A stretch of DNA of 43,991 bases. Origin: Bacillus sp. REN16 (GTDB taxonomy: Bacteria > Bacillota > Bacilli > Bacillales > Bacillaceae_L). The stretch lies in NCBI RefSeq assembly GCF_020731355.1, contig NZ_JAJFZK010000017.1:1-43991 (forward strand), written 5' to 3'. Positions within the stretch are counted from its first letter, which is position 1; each line of letters opens with the position of its first letter. The notes beneath the pieces are model-generated. The model saw only the letters and a program-made list of their open reading frames with translations. It made no database searches and had not been told where the DNA came from. Both the position numbers and the translations under genes were made by a program. Below, in pieces: positions 33,381 through 43,437 of the stretch.

Positions 33381-33922
33381 TGAGAATACTATTTTACTTA
33401 CTATCTATTGTTGCAGCGAATGTAGTAACAGCTGCACTCGCGCCGTTGCAGTTTGGAATTTTTATCGTTCCAATGGGTACGCTGTTGGTTGGAGCGACCT
33501 TTATTCTTCGGGACCTGGTGCAAAACAAATATGGTAGGGCGAAAACCTATTTATTTATTTTTATAGCATTAATCTTATCAGGATTGGTTTCATTTATGCT
33601 TGGGGATACGTTATTAATTGTAGTGGCATCGGCCATTTCATTTGTTGTCTCTGAGTCGGCTGATACAGAGATTTATACGAGATTGAAATTGCCGCTAGCT
33701 TGGCGCGTCTTCTACAGCGGAATTGTAGGAGGATTTCTAGACTCTGTTATTTTCGTAATTGTTGGTTTAAGTCCACTAGGAGCTAATATTCTGCCTTGGG
33801 AGGCAGTACCAGCTGCTATTTTAGGGCAAATCATTGTTAAGACGATCATTCAAATGATAGGAGCTCTTATTTTGAACCAAGTTCGATCGAATGGTTTTGA
33901 TAACGTAGAAGCAATGAAATAA
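33377..33922 (+). CDS. YhhQ/VUT family queuosine precursor transporter
   Basis: 181 residues, about six helices. [26 protein letters not shown] is the conserved N-terminal block of the COG1738 (YhhQ) family, known to import preQ0/preQ1. The overlap with queC (ATGA) and the shared preQ1 switch support a role in precursor uptake. ATG 33380 is an alternative start. Confidence 0.88.
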   Translation: MMRILFYLLSIVAANVVTAALAPLQFGIFIVPMGTLLVGATFILRDLVQNKYGRAKTYLFIFIALILSGLVSFMLGDTLLIVVASAISFVVSESADTEIYTRLKLPLAWRVFYSGIVGGFLDSVIFVIVGLSPLGANILPWEAVPAAILGQIIVKTIIQMIGALILNQVRSNGFDNVEAMK

Positions 33923-33933
33923 AAGACATTGAA

Positions 33934-33957
33934 GAAGCCACGTTTTGTGGCTTTTTT
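33934..33957 (+). terminator. Terminator after the queuosine transporter
   Basis: AAGCCAC/GTGGCTT with a 4-nt loop and TTTTTT. Confidence 0.92.
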
Positions 33958-33965
33958 ATATGATA

Positions 33966-33999
33966 AACACTGCAAAGCCATTCATGATTTTGCAGTGTT
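33966..33999. terminator. Hairpin downstream of the 3D-domain gene
   Basis: AACACTGCAAA pairs with TTTGCAGTGTT. T runs are weak on both sides. It lies between two convergent genes. Confidence 0.5.
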
Positions 34000-34029
34000 C
34001 AAAGTTGAATAATCAAAAACAAATCTGAA

Positions 34030-34929
34030 TCAATCTAAAATAGTCACCTTCAATTGTTTTCTGCCGAAATTAATGGCTTCTTGTTTCGAAGGAATAAAGA
34101 CATCGATTTTATTTCCTTTTATAGCTCCGCCAGTGTCTCCGGCAATTGCTTCTCCATAGCCTTCTACATAGACTTTACTGCCAAGAGGAATAACAGATGG
34201 GTCAACAGAGATAACCTTTGCATCTTGGTTTTCTAATAGATTAATACCGGTTGATGTAATGCCTGAGCATCCTTCACATGTAGCAGTATAGGCTGTAGCT
34301 TCAACAACTAGTTCCTTTTTATTACTTGTTGAAGAAGCAGATGTGCTTTCCTCTTGCGTTTGGGCAGGAGGTACTGCTGCTTGGCTAGTATTACTTGTTT
34401 CAGTTACTGGTGCAGCAGCTTCTATTTCCTTTTGTGTTTCAGTTATCGGTGCAGCAACTTCTGTTTCTTCTTGTGTTTCAACAGCTGGTGCAGCACTTGC
34501 AGTTTCCTTAGGTACTTTAACAACAGTTTGTGCCTGCGTTTCAGCATTAGCAGTGGTGGTAGCTTTTACACCCTCAAAGATTACTAGATTTAATCCAGGA
34601 TGGATGAGGTCAGGGTTTTTATGTATTTGGTTCCACTCTTGAAGTTGAGAAACTGTTACCTGATGATCCTCTGCTATATCCCACAAAGTGTCACCCTGCG
34701 TAACTGTATATTGTTTTTCTGGCACAACGATAAGGTCATCTCCAGGGTGAATTAGGTCTGTTGTTAGTTGATTTACCATTTTGATATTTTTAACAGAAGT
34801 ATTATTTGCTTGCGAAAGATCCCAAAGTGTATCGCCCTTTTGTACTGTAATTGTTGAAGCTTGTACATTAGCACTTACTGATACTGAGAGCACAGTACCT
34901 GCCAAAATTGTAACTATTCTTTTAAGCAT
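34030..34929 (-). CDS. yocH: Secreted LysM-LysM-3D wall protein, YocH-like
   Basis: 299 residues. Signal peptide (about 1-24, ending VQA-ST), two LysM modules (about 25-68, ITVQKGDTLWDLSQ, and about 74-117, YTVTQGDTLWDIAE), a long T/E/A/Q-rich linker with repeats of the type PxTETQ (about 125-205), and a C-terminal 3D domain with the three Asp (SVDPSVIPLGS, GDTGGAIKG, IDVFIPS). The plan equals B. subtilis YocH, a muralytic protein of the WalR regulon. ATG 34929 has GGAGGG upstream. Two single TGTTAC half-sites (minus strand, ending 34974 and 35020) lie upstream, but no full WalR pair. Confidence 0.9.
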   Translation of the reverse strand: MLKRIVTILAGTVLSVSVSANVQASTITVQKGDTLWDLSQANNTSVKNIKMVNQLTTDLIHPGDDLIVVPEKQYTVTQGDTLWDIAEDHQVTVSQLQEWNQIHKNPDLIHPGLNLVIFEGVKATTTANAETQAQTVVKVPKETASAAPAVETQEETEVAAPITETQKEIEAAAPVTETSNTSQAAVPPAQTQEESTSASSTSNKKELVVEATAYTATCEGCSGITSTGINLLENQDAKVISVDPSVIPLGSKVYVEGYGEAIAGDTGGAIKGNKIDVFIPSKQEAINFGRKQLKVTILD

Positions 34930-35155
34930 TCTTTTTACCCTCCATGTTCTATGGTTGCTAATTTTCAATAATCGTAACATAGATTTTCCGCAGAAAAAGA
35001 ACAGGGGGGTGTTAATTTGGTAACATCTATGGCAATTATATTGCAAGAGTATTTCTAGCAGGGAGCCAAACTGGGAAACCACCAGCCACAGTAATGGATA
35101 AAGTATGCTAAGATGTAGTGGATAATATCAATATATTAACGGAGGAAATTAATTT

Positions 35156-35494
35156 ATGAGTAATCTGCCAAATTGTCCGAAATGTGATTCTGAATATGCC
35201 TATGAGGATGGAGCACTATTGGTTTGCCCAATGTGCGGCCATGAGTGGGCTTTGGGATTAGTAGAGAACAATGAGGATAAAAGAGAGATCAAGGATTCAA
35301 ATGGTAATGTATTAAATGATGGGGATACAGTAACCGTCATTAAAGACCTTAAAGTAAAAGGGAGCTCTTCTACTCTTAAGCAGGGTACCAAAGTAAAAAG
35401 TATTCGTTTGGTAGAAGGAGACCATAATATCGATTGCAAAATTGATGGTTTTGGAGCAATGAAATTAAAATCTGAATTTGTAAAAAAAATATAA
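35156..35494 (+). CDS. yjdM: Zinc-ribbon protein YjdM (PhnA family)
   Basis: 112 residues. A rubredoxin-like zinc ribbon (CPKC at 8-11 and CPMCGHEW near 24) is followed by the SH3-like domain [24 protein letters not shown]. The family was called PhnA (alkylphosphonate) but its role is not settled. GGAGG precedes the ATG. Confidence 0.93.
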   Translation: MSNLPNCPKCDSEYAYEDGALLVCPMCGHEWALGLVENNEDKREIKDSNGNVLNDGDTVTVIKDLKVKGSSSTLKQGTKVKSIRLVEGDHNIDCKIDGFGAMKLKSEFVKKI

Positions 35495-35511
35495 AAGTAG
35501 TTTTGAAGTGA

Positions 35512-35549
35512 AAAAGCGTCAAAGACTGGGCAATGTCTTTGACGCTTTT
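35512..35549. terminator. Terminator between yjdM and the EamA gene
   Basis: Perfect AAAAGCGTCAAAGAC/GTCTTTGACGCTTTT stem. It can work for both convergent genes. Confidence 0.92.
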
Positions 35550-35572
35550 ATAATGAAAGGTATTGAACGGTA

Positions 35573-36481
35573 CTAAAAGCTACCCTCAACATGCCTTTTA
35601 GTACTATAAACTCTACTACCAAGCTCATTTAACATAATCGCTGCTAAAATAATAGCTGTGCCTAACCACTGCAGCCCAGTTACCGTTTCTGACAAAATAA
35701 GGCTGGCTGATAAGATGGCAATTGGTAACTCAATGGATGTTAATATATTAGCGATTCCACCTGGAACTAAAGGCGAGCCCACAGCGAAAAAGAGTGGAGG
35801 AAGTACCGCTCCAAATAGCGAAACCCCAATTGCAACCGTGAATAGGTCTGCTTCCAATGGCAGTACAGATGGAATATCACGCATGAATACGACTAGAATT
35901 AAGATGGTGGACCCAGTTGCCATTAAAGAAGTTCGAGTTAATGGATCTACATGAACAGCAACCTTTCCACTGAAAAAAATAAATCCTGCATACGTAAATG
36001 CAGAAAGAATACCAAATAGGAAACCTTTATAAGGGAGACCCTGGATGTCACCATTTACGATATTGGAAGCAAAAAAGACTCCGATTAAAATTAAGACAAT
36101 TGATAGAATCGTGACAGGGGAAGGTTTTATTTTACTAAAAATCCATTCCAAAATAATACCGATCCAAACAAATTGAAACATTAAAATGATGGCCAGTGAA
36201 GCTGGAAGGTATTGCATCGCACCATAATAAAAGATACTTGTTAATCCGATAAAACAACCGGTTATCATGATTTGTGGAATATTCTTCTTAGTAAGCCCTT
36301 TAAAGCTTGGACGTTTTATTAGAGTAATGGACCATAATAAAATTGCGGAAATTAGCATTTGAACGATATTAATTTGGCCAAGTGAATAGCCAAAGCTAAA
36401 CCCTAATTTAGCAAATACCGGTGTAAAACCAAAACACCCAGCTCCTAAGAGAACGAATAATATGCCCTTATTTATTTTCAC
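35573..36481 (-). CDS. DMT superfamily exporter, EamA family
   Basis: 302 residues with ten helices in two EamA repeats (about 5-138 and 150-290). The pattern LLGAGCFGFTPVFAKLGF opens the first repeat, and SIELPIAILSASLILSETVTGLQW is typical of the second. The substrate is unknown; the family exports amino acids and metabolites. The start is GTG at 36481 with AGGAGG 8 nt upstream. Confidence 0.9.
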   Translation of the reverse strand: MKINKGILFVLLGAGCFGFTPVFAKLGFSFGYSLGQINIVQMLISAILLWSITLIKRPSFKGLTKKNIPQIMITGCFIGLTSIFYYGAMQYLPASLAIILMFQFVWIGIILEWIFSKIKPSPVTILSIVLILIGVFFASNIVNGDIQGLPYKGFLFGILSAFTYAGFIFFSGKVAVHVDPLTRTSLMATGSTILILVVFMRDIPSVLPLEADLFTVAIGVSLFGAVLPPLFFAVGSPLVPGGIANILTSIELPIAILSASLILSETVTGLQWLGTAIILAAIMLNELGSRVYSTKRHVEGSF

Positions 36482-36592
36482 TATGATACCTCCTGATGCA
36501 AAAAGACTATTAGACGATTATAGCATAAATAGGGGATTAGCTGTTCCAAGTACCTGTTTGAATGAGAGGTTCAATCTGGAGATGTCCCAATT

Positions 36593-36622
36593 AAAAAAAT
36601 CTCCTTAATCAAGGAGATTTTC
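36593..36622 (-). terminator. Terminator of the BCCT gene
   Basis: AAAATCTCCTT/AAGGAGATTTT with a 4-nt loop, and an outer A run that reads as T on the minus strand. Confidence 0.88.
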
Positions 36623-36629
36623 TATATGT

Positions 36630-38162
36630 TCAATTCTTCATAGTACGCGTGATGTTTTTATTTCCTCTTTGTACTTCAACTTCACTTTTTAACCCTTTCA
36701 GTAACGAGAAGCACATGATGATCAAAATGATCGCAAAAGGGAGTGCAGCCGCGATGGAGGCTGTTTGCAAAACTTCCAATCCTCCAGCTAAGAGCAGAAC
36801 AGCAGCTAAAGCCGATTGAATGACACCCCAGGTTACTTTTATTTTATTTGAAGGATTTAAGGTACCACCTTCACTTAACATGCCTAATACAAAGGTGGCT
36901 GTATCAGCTACTGTTATATAATAAATGGCCACGACAGCAAAACCCAAAATACTTAACAAAGAACTTAATGGCAGATAATCAAAGAATGTAAAAATAGACA
37001 ATGAGACGTTTTCAGTGATATGGGTTGCCAAGTCATGATTTCCTGTGTTTTGAACAAGTTCTAATGCCGAACCGCCGAATATGCTCATCCAAAGGCATGT
37101 TCCGAGGGTAGGGAAAATCAATACGCCGATCACAAATTCGCGTACTGTTCTACCTTTCGAAACCCTGGCTATGAACATTCCGACAAAAGGAGCCCAGGCA
37201 ATCCACCATGCCCAATAAAATAAGGTCCATGATGCAATCCATTCTCCTTCACCAAAGGGCTTTAGCCTTAAACTCATATGAATAAAGTCATCAAGATAAA
37301 GACCCATCGTATTAAAAAAGACCTTTGTGATAGTTAAGGTTGGACCAACGATTAAGATCATCAGCATAATCGCAAAAGATAAAATCATCGCTGCATTTGA
37401 TAGGTATTGAATTCCTCTTTCCAGACCTGTATTAATGGAGATAATAAACAGGACTGTTGCGACTGCAATCACAATTATCTGAACGAACAATTCATTAGGA
37501 ACTCCGAATAGGTCATGCATTCCGGCTGTAACCTGCATGGCACCAAGTCCTAATGATGTTGCAATCCCGAATACTGTTGCAAAAATGGACAGGATATCAA
37601 TTGTTTTACCAATAGGTCCATAAATTCGATCGCCCAGCATTGGGTAGAATGCCGAACTAATGGATGCAGGAAGCTTTTTATTATATTGAAAAAAGGCAAG
37701 GGCTAAACCAATAATTGTATAGATGGCCCAAGGGTCCAGACCCCAATGAAAAAAGGTATATTTCATTGCGGTATTAGCTGCGTCGACTGTATAAGGTTCA
37801 CCATAGGGAGGATTTGTGTAATGGGTGACCGGTTCCGCAACACCCCAGTAGACAATTCCTATCCCCATCCCGGCACCGAACAACATCGCAAGCCAGGAAG
37901 CAGTATTGAAATCAGGCCTGTCTGTTTTTTTACCTAGTCGTATATCACCATATCTAGAAAACAATAAATAGACAGAGAAGATAACAAAGAATAGGGTTGC
38001 ACCGAGATATACCCATCCAAGGTAATCAATTGAACCATTATAGATGATATCAGTGACATGAGCGAGATTATCTGTAAAAAAGACTCCCCATACAATAAAT
38101 ATGAGGGTAAGTATTAATGAAATAATAAAAACGCTTGATCCGTTTTGACCTTTTTTAGCCAT
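36630..38162 (-). CDS. BCCT family osmolyte transporter (OpuD-like)
   Basis: 510 residues, 12 helices. The glycine stretch GMGIGIVYWGVAEP and the aromatic block FYWAWWIAWAPFVGMFIARVS carry the BCCT substrate-site Trp residues. Members import glycine betaine, choline or related compounds with sodium. The acidic and basic C-terminal tail (EVEVQRGNKNITRTMKN) may sense osmotic strain. AGGAGG precedes the ATG. The gene following the same strand upstream is the unknown 223-residue protein. Confidence 0.92.
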   Translation of the reverse strand: MAKKGQNGSSVFIISLILTLIFIVWGVFFTDNLAHVTDIIYNGSIDYLGWVYLGATLFFVIFSVYLLFSRYGDIRLGKKTDRPDFNTASWLAMLFGAGMGIGIVYWGVAEPVTHYTNPPYGEPYTVDAANTAMKYTFFHWGLDPWAIYTIIGLALAFFQYNKKLPASISSAFYPMLGDRIYGPIGKTIDILSIFATVFGIATSLGLGAMQVTAGMHDLFGVPNELFVQIIVIAVATVLFIISINTGLERGIQYLSNAAMILSFAIMLMILIVGPTLTITKVFFNTMGLYLDDFIHMSLRLKPFGEGEWIASWTLFYWAWWIAWAPFVGMFIARVSKGRTVREFVIGVLIFPTLGTCLWMSIFGGSALELVQNTGNHDLATHITENVSLSIFTFFDYLPLSSLLSILGFAVVAIYYITVADTATFVLGMLSEGGTLNPSNKIKVTWGVIQSALAAVLLLAGGLEVLQTASIAAALPFAIILIIMCFSLLKGLKSEVEVQRGNKNITRTMKN

Positions 38163-38215
38163 GGGAACCTCCTCTTATGATAAAAGCATTGTCTTGTGAG
38201 TTCTTATAAAAAGAA

Positions 38216-38887
38216 TTACGAATCCTGGTCCAATACACTATAAAGAAACTCCCACTTGTCGGCGTTCATCAACTCAAACGCAGATACTTCTTGATCGCCA
38301 CCCAGATAGACCGTATCGCCTTTAATTGCTATCACCATAGCTATTATATTTTCGGTACTATCTTTCTTTTGATAGATGTCTCCTAATGATGGCAGCAATG
38401 CATTGTTATTGGCATTTTCAGACAGGGACTCCTGTAAGTCAGCAACTGCGCTTGATTCCATATCTTTAAAATCGATTGGGTGGCTGTCTTTGTCACGGCC
38501 AGGTGCCATTAACATATACTCATTGTGCTTGACTCCGTGAGAATTACTTGTAATAATTCCTTTTTTGTCCACCGTCTCAACCATTTCAATTTCATTTAGC
38601 GAATAAGTGTCTAAGGAATCAGGTCTTGGATTGTGAATGAGGATATAATCTCCTTCTTCAGCATTTTGATCGAGTTTGAGGGTGTATGCTTTAAAGTTGA
38701 AAATAAAGCTGTCATGCTCCTTTGGTTTATACCTTTCTACTTCTGCCGCTTTGGTTAAATGCTGTGTGAGGTCTCGTAGCTTTATAAGATGGACGGATTG
38801 CTTATACACAGGATTTACCCCATAAACCTTATGTAATTCATTGTTGTAATAAACAAATTGTCCTTTTCTGACCTGAAACAATTTCAC
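38216..38887 (-). CDS. Conserved protein of unknown function upstream of the BCCT gene
   Basis: 223 residues, soluble, no signal peptide. The N-terminus KLFQVRKGQFVYYNNELHKV resembles a small beta-barrel, and the end repeats that style (GDTVYLGGDQEVSAFELMN). The middle is acidic. I do not recognise the family. The start is GTG at 38887 with AAGGGAG 9 nt upstream. It lies 53 nt ahead of the BCCT gene on the same strand with no terminator between, so the two are probably co-transcribed. Confidence 0.7.
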   Translation of the reverse strand: MKLFQVRKGQFVYYNNELHKVYGVNPVYKQSVHLIKLRDLTQHLTKAAEVERYKPKEHDSFIFNFKAYTLKLDQNAEEGDYILIHNPRPDSLDTYSLNEIEMVETVDKKGIITSNSHGVKHNEYMLMAPGRDKDSHPIDFKDMESSAVADLQESLSENANNNALLPSLGDIYQKKDSTENIIAMVIAIKGDTVYLGGDQEVSAFELMNADKWEFLYSVLDQDS

Positions 38888-39160
38888 TCAAAAAACTCCC
38901 TTCAACCATAGGTTTATCAAGTTGCGAATCACTAGAGATTTTGTATGTAGTGGAAGGCATAATACTTTATCCTTTCTTAGCATGTCTTTTTTAGATAAAA
39001 CAATGTAAGAATTGGAAAGTTTAAAATCGGAAATATTTAACCGACTGATGGCTGGGTGTATTTACTAATTGTGTGTCGATTTTATGACAAAACGGTGAAA
39101 CAAAATGGACAAGGGAAAAACGTAGTAAAATAGACTAGAGGCTAGGTTTAGATTGATATC

Positions 39161-39172
39161 TACCAATTGGTA
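39161..39172. promoter_or_regulatory. Perfect palindrome just upstream of the multicopper oxidase gene
   Basis: TACCAATTGGTA, a 12-bp perfect palindrome ending two bases before the ribosome site GAGAGG. It could be an operator. The regulator is unknown. The rest of the gap 38888-39160 shows TAAAAT at 39126-39131 as a possible -10 and nothing else clear. Confidence 0.4.
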
Positions 39173-39185
39173 AGAGAGGACGTAA

Positions 39186-40670
39186 ATGAAAAAATTGAAA
39201 TCATATCATAGATTTTTTGCGCTACTAATGACATTATTTATAGTAAGTTTGGCAGGTTGTAGTAAGGAAGAAATTGTTGTAACAAATGTAGGGGAGCTAG
39301 ACTTTAAGCAAGCCTTAAAAATTCCAGAGCTTGTCGAACCTGCAATTGAATCCGATGGTACAAAAAACTTTACATTATCCATGCAAACAGGAACAACGGA
39401 ATTGTTGCCAGGTAAAATGGCGGACACATTCGGAATTAATGGAACCTACTTAGGTCCAACCATAAGAGTTTCGCGGGGTGACAAGGTTTCTTTTAATGTT
39501 CAAAATAACCTAGGTGAGACGTCTACATTACATTGGCATGGGATGAGATTACCTGCTGCGATGGATGGAGGTCCACACCAGATGATTGAAGCAGGGGATA
39601 CATGGACACCGCATTGGACGATTGACCAACCATCTGCAACTACCTGGTATCACCCTCACTTACATGGAAAAACAGAAAAGCATGTCTATCGCGGACTTGC
39701 GGGGATGTTTATTATCGATGATGAAGATTCTAAAAAACTTCCTTCCGATTATGGTGTAGATGATATTCCGCTCATTATTCAAGACAAATTGTTTACAGAT
39801 GATGGCCAATTAAAAGATGATAAGGAAGGCATCTTTGGAACCCTTGGTGATAAAATACTTGTCAACGGCACGTATGACCCTTATCTCGAAGTGACGTCAA
39901 GCCAGGTTCGGTTTCGGTTGCTAAATGGCTCAAATGCAAGAGCTTATCATTTTGGTTTTACCGACGGTCGATCTTTTAAGCTTGTCGCTAACGATGCAGG
40001 GCTCCTTCAAGAGCCAGTTACGATGGATCGTTTCATGTTAAGCCCGGGTGAACGTGCAGAAATTGTGGTTGAATTTAAGCCGGGAGAAGAAACAATTCTT
40101 CACAGTTTCAGTGGAAATAACGGTATTGATAATGGGGAGTTTGATTTGTTAAAGATTATTGCGGCTCCTGAATTAACTGAAGCCTCTCCAATCGAAGGAC
40201 AGCTTTCAAGCGTTCCTCCAATCGAAGTTCCAAAGAATGCACTGGTTCGTCAATTTACATTAACAATGGAGAACAAGATTAATGACAAAGTAATGGATAT
40301 GTATCGAATTGACGAGGTTGTCCCGGCTGGTACAACGGAAATTTGGGAGATTAATAATTTTGGTTGGTCTCATAATTTCCATATTCATAATGCCGCTTTC
40401 CGAATTTTGGACATTAATGATAAGGAACCTTCGGAGTATGAAAGAGGAAGAAAGGACACCGTATTTGTTCCTAATGGATCAAAGGTTAGAATCGTTGTAG
40501 AGTTTGGTAACTTTTCAGATCCTCATGTCCCTTATATGTATCACTGCCATTTATTACGTCATGAAGACGATGGCATGATGGGCCAATTCTTAATGGTTGA
40601 ACCAGGTACAGAATCCCAGGTGCCAACCACATTGCCTAAAAAAGAAAACGAACAGCATGATCATCATTAA
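39186..40670 (+). CDS. Lipoprotein multicopper oxidase
   Basis: 494 residues. A lipobox LAGC puts the mature N-terminal Cys at 25. Copper ligands are all visible: HWHG (H116, H118), YHPHLHG (H156, H158), HNFHIH near 400 and HCHLLRHEDDGMMG near 450, with the type 1 site Cys, His and an axial Met. The Met-poor, His-ending tail (EQHDHH) may bind metal. Members oxidise Cu(I), Mn(II), bilirubin or phenols at the cell surface. No copper pump or chaperone gene is nearby, so the substrate is open. Confidence 0.93.
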   Translation: MKKLKSYHRFFALLMTLFIVSLAGCSKEEIVVTNVGELDFKQALKIPELVEPAIESDGTKNFTLSMQTGTTELLPGKMADTFGINGTYLGPTIRVSRGDKVSFNVQNNLGETSTLHWHGMRLPAAMDGGPHQMIEAGDTWTPHWTIDQPSATTWYHPHLHGKTEKHVYRGLAGMFIIDDEDSKKLPSDYGVDDIPLIIQDKLFTDDGQLKDDKEGIFGTLGDKILVNGTYDPYLEVTSSQVRFRLLNGSNARAYHFGFTDGRSFKLVANDAGLLQEPVTMDRFMLSPGERAEIVVEFKPGEETILHSFSGNNGIDNGEFDLLKIIAAPELTEASPIEGQLSSVPPIEVPKNALVRQFTLTMENKINDKVMDMYRIDEVVPAGTTEIWEINNFGWSHNFHIHNAAFRILDINDKEPSEYERGRKDTVFVPNGSKVRIVVEFGNFSDPHVPYMYHCHLLRHEDDGMMGQFLMVEPGTESQVPTTLPKKENEQHDHH

Positions 40671-40678
40671 AAGGACGG

Positions 40679-40722
40679 AAACCCCCTAAAATGGACTTAA
40701 GATCCATCAAGGGGGTTTTCTT
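40679..40722 (+). terminator. Terminator after the multicopper oxidase
   Basis: AACCCCCT pairs with AGGGGGTT, with an inner ATGGA/TCCAT, and ends in TTTTC. Confidence 0.88.
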
Positions 40723-40808
40723 TTGTTTGGAATAAAAGTCATTCTTCACGAATTTTCCCAGTGTTTCCCTTATAGATTTAAAGTAAGAAGCGAAAGGGGG
40801 ATAATTCT

Positions 40809-41033
40809 ATGAACGAATGGCTTACAAGCTTAAGAACGAAAACACCTCAAGAGGGATTTGAATTGGCCATTACATTGGCAAGGAAGGGTGTTGGGTATAC
40901 TCAACCTTCGGAAGAAATTAAGAAAAAGTTAAGGCCAAAGTATTCAAAGAATGCGGATAGCCTCATCATGGCATCACAGGTAATTGCCATTCATTTTCAA
41001 ACAATCTCCGCTGCCAATAATTATTGGAAATAA
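40809..41033 (+). CDS. Small conserved protein of unknown function
   Basis: 74 residues, soluble and basic, helical (NEWLTSLRTKTPQEGFELAIT, then a K-rich part). A good AAAGGGGG site lies 8 nt before the ATG, and codon use matches neighbours. I do not recognise the family. Confidence 0.65.
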   Translation: MNEWLTSLRTKTPQEGFELAITLARKGVGYTQPSEEIKKKLRPKYSKNADSLIMASQVIAIHFQTISAANNYWK

Positions 41034-41150
41034 AATTACAGGTATTGGTTATTATAGGGGCGGTTGCGGACAGTACCCACGGCTTATAATGTTATTTGAA
41101 TATACATATATGTAATGTAATAATGATTTTTAAAAATAATTTTTCTTAAA

Positions 41151-41190
41151 AGAAAGTCCCGTTCCACCAAAGGGAAAGGGACTTTCTTAT
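41151..41190. terminator. Terminator of ahpF (bidirectional)
   Basis: AGAAAGTCCC pairs with GGGACTTTCT, with a T run on the minus strand in the T-rich region before 41150. Confidence 0.9.
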
Positions 41191-41192
41191 CT

Positions 41193-42773
41193 TTATTGAT
41201 GAATCAGTGTTTTCTGATCAGGTTTGTCTGCACTTGTATCCCAATTATTTCGAATGATATAGTCGAATGCACTTAATGATGCAGTTGCACCTGAGCCCAT
41301 TGAAATGATGATTTGCTTATAAGGACTATTAGAGCAGTCTCCTGCAGCAAAGACACCAGGGATAGACGTTGCACCACGGTTATCAACAACAATCTCACCC
41401 ATACGATTGCGTTCGATTGTGTCACCGAGCCAATCAGTATTTGGAACAAGTCCAATTTGAACGAACACACCTTGTAACTCAACATGATGTTCTTTTTCAG
41501 TCGAACGGTCAACGTAAGAAATTCCATTTACTTTGTCAGTACCCGTAATTTCTGTTGTTTGAGCATTCGTAATAACTGTTACGTTAGGAAGACTGAATAG
41601 ACGATCTTGTAGTACAGTGTCAGCTTTAAGTTCTGAATTAAATTCAAGAACTGTAACATGCTTCACAATACCTGCAAGGTCAATTGCTGCTTCAACACCA
41701 GAGTTTCCGCCGCCAATAACAGCTACGTCCTTGCCTTCAAACAATGGACCATCACAATGTGGACAGTATGCTACACCTTTGTTTTTGAACTCTGCTTCAC
41801 CTGGTACATTGACATTACGCCAACGGGCACCAGTTGAAAGAATAACGGTTTTACTCTTTAGGATAGCACCGTTCTCAAGTTCAATTTCAACAAAGTCTTT
41901 CTTTTCAATACGTTTCGCACGTTGAAGGTTCATGATATCAACGTCATACTCTTTTACGTGTTCTTCAAGGCTTGCCGCAAGCTTAGGTCCTTCAGTACGC
42001 TTAACACTGATAAAGTTCTCAATGCCAAGAGTATCCATGATTTGACCGCCAAAGCGCTCAGCAACAAGACCTGTACGAATGCCTTTACGTGCTGCATAAA
42101 CTGCTGCACTTGCACCAGCAGGTCCGCCTCCAACAACAAGAACATCATATGGGTCTTTTCCGGCAAATTCTGATGCGTCAGGAGTGCTTCCTACTTTAGA
42201 TAGGATTTCCTCAAGAGACGAACGACCGCTGCTGAATGACTCGCCATTTAAGAATACTGTCGGTACTGCCATGATCCCTTTACTTTCAACTTCTTCTTTA
42301 TAAGCAGCCCCTTCAATCATAGTATGAGTAATACCAGGGTTAAGGACGCTCATGACGTTTAATGCTTGTACTACATCAGGACAGTTATGGCAGCTTAAAC
42401 TAACATAAGATTCAAAGTGATATTCACCTTTAATATTCTTTATTTGGTCAATTAGCTTTTGATCAACTTTCGGAGCTCTTCCACTTACTTGTAAAAGGGC
42501 TAGTACTAATGATGTAAATTCATGTCCAAGAGGGATACCAGCAAAGGTAATTCCAGTATCTTCACCGATTCGATTTACACTAAAGCTGGGGGTTCTCTCT
42601 AACTTAGAATTCTCAACTTTAATTTTGGCTGACATAGCTGTCAACTCATCAATGAGAGACAGCATGTCCTTTGAAACATCATCAGAACCTGCACTAACTT
42701 TAAGTAAGATATCATTTTCTAAAAGCTGAAGATATTGGGCTAATTGCTGCTTAATATCTTTATCTAATACCAT
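41193..42773 (-). CDS. ahpF: Alkyl hydroperoxide reductase subunit F
   Basis: 526 residues, slightly longer than B. subtilis AhpF (about 509). The N-terminal thioredoxin-like part has redox CHNC (near 128-131). The C-terminal thioredoxin-reductase part has FAD motif [12 protein letters not shown], redox CPHC (near 343-346), NADH motif [12 protein letters not shown] and GVFAAGDC. It passes electrons from NADH to AhpC. It starts 12 nt after ahpC. Confidence 0.97.
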   Translation of the reverse strand: MVLDKDIKQQLAQYLQLLENDILLKVSAGSDDVSKDMLSLIDELTAMSAKIKVENSKLERTPSFSVNRIGEDTGITFAGIPLGHEFTSLVLALLQVSGRAPKVDQKLIDQIKNIKGEYHFESYVSLSCHNCPDVVQALNVMSVLNPGITHTMIEGAAYKEEVESKGIMAVPTVFLNGESFSSGRSSLEEILSKVGSTPDASEFAGKDPYDVLVVGGGPAGASAAVYAARKGIRTGLVAERFGGQIMDTLGIENFISVKRTEGPKLAASLEEHVKEYDVDIMNLQRAKRIEKKDFVEIELENGAILKSKTVILSTGARWRNVNVPGEAEFKNKGVAYCPHCDGPLFEGKDVAVIGGGNSGVEAAIDLAGIVKHVTVLEFNSELKADTVLQDRLFSLPNVTVITNAQTTEITGTDKVNGISYVDRSTEKEHHVELQGVFVQIGLVPNTDWLGDTIERNRMGEIVVDNRGATSIPGVFAAGDCSNSPYKQIIISMGSGATASLSAFDYIIRNNWDTSADKPDQKTLIHQ

Positions 42774-42785
42774 TTATAGCACCCC

Positions 42786-43355
42786 TTAGATTTTTCCTAC
42801 TAGGTCTAGGCTTGGCTTAAGTGTTTCGCTTCCTTCTTCCCATTTTGCAGGGCAAACTTCACCTGGATTGTTACGAACATATTGAGCAGCTTTAATTTTG
42901 TTAACAAGTGTACTTGCATCGCGGCCGATACCGTCTGCATTAATTTCCATAGCTTGTACAACACCATCTGGATCAATGATGAAAGTTCCGCGTTGTGCAA
43001 GACCTGCTTCTTCATCTAGTACGTCAAAGTTACGTGAAATTGTTTGTGAAGGGTCACCGATCATTGTATACGTAATTTTACCAATTGCATCTGAATGATC
43101 ATGCCATGCTTTATGTGTGAAATGTGTGTCTGTTGAAACAGAATATACTTCAACACCTAATTCTTTTAGTGTTGCATATTGGCTTTGTAAATCTTCAAGC
43201 TCAGTTGGGCAAACGAATGTAAAATCTGCTGGGTAGAAGCAAATGATACTCCATTGTCCTTTAAGATTTTCCGCCGAAACCTCAACAAAATCGCCATTTC
43301 CGGCATTGTAGGCTTGTGCTGTGAATGGTAGTATTTCTTTTCCGATAAGTGACAT
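42786..43355 (-). CDS. ahpC: Peroxiredoxin AhpC
   Basis: 189 residues. The peroxidatic Cys is in [12 protein letters not shown] and the resolving Cys in [12 protein letters not shown]; the end SLDLVGKI is the family end. It reduces hydrogen peroxide, organic peroxides and peroxynitrite with AhpF. ATG 43355 is chosen, since GGAGGAATTTATT precedes it; the in-frame TTG at 43370 lies on that site. A consensus promoter under a PerR-like box lies upstream. Confidence 0.98.
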   Translation of the reverse strand: MSLIGKEILPFTAQAYNAGNGDFVEVSAENLKGQWSIICFYPADFTFVCPTELEDLQSQYATLKELGVEVYSVSTDTHFTHKAWHDHSDAIGKITYTMIGDPSQTISRNFDVLDEEAGLAQRGTFIIDPDGVVQAMEINADGIGRDASTLVNKIKAAQYVRNNPGEVCPAKWEEGSETLKPSLDLVGKI

Positions 43356-43437
43356 AATAAATTCCTCCAATAGGGTTATATTTAAAAATAGACTATTAGT
43401 AGTATGGACTAAAAGGTCTATAATTATTACTTGTTTA

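Noticed and set aside
34343-34642. Plus-strand hydrophobic frames inside the YocH-like gene
   Set aside because: They mirror the T/E/A/Q-rich linker repeats on the other strand and lack ribosome sites.
34974-35025. Full WalR site upstream of the YocH-like gene
   Set aside because: Only single TGTTAC half-sites and an inverted TGTTA/TAACA pair are seen; no direct pair with 5-bp spacing.
39161-39172. CsoR or CueR copper operator ahead of the multicopper oxidase
   Set aside because: TACCAATTGGTA is a perfect palindrome but lacks the GC-rich core of CsoR sites and the promoter geometry of CueR sites.
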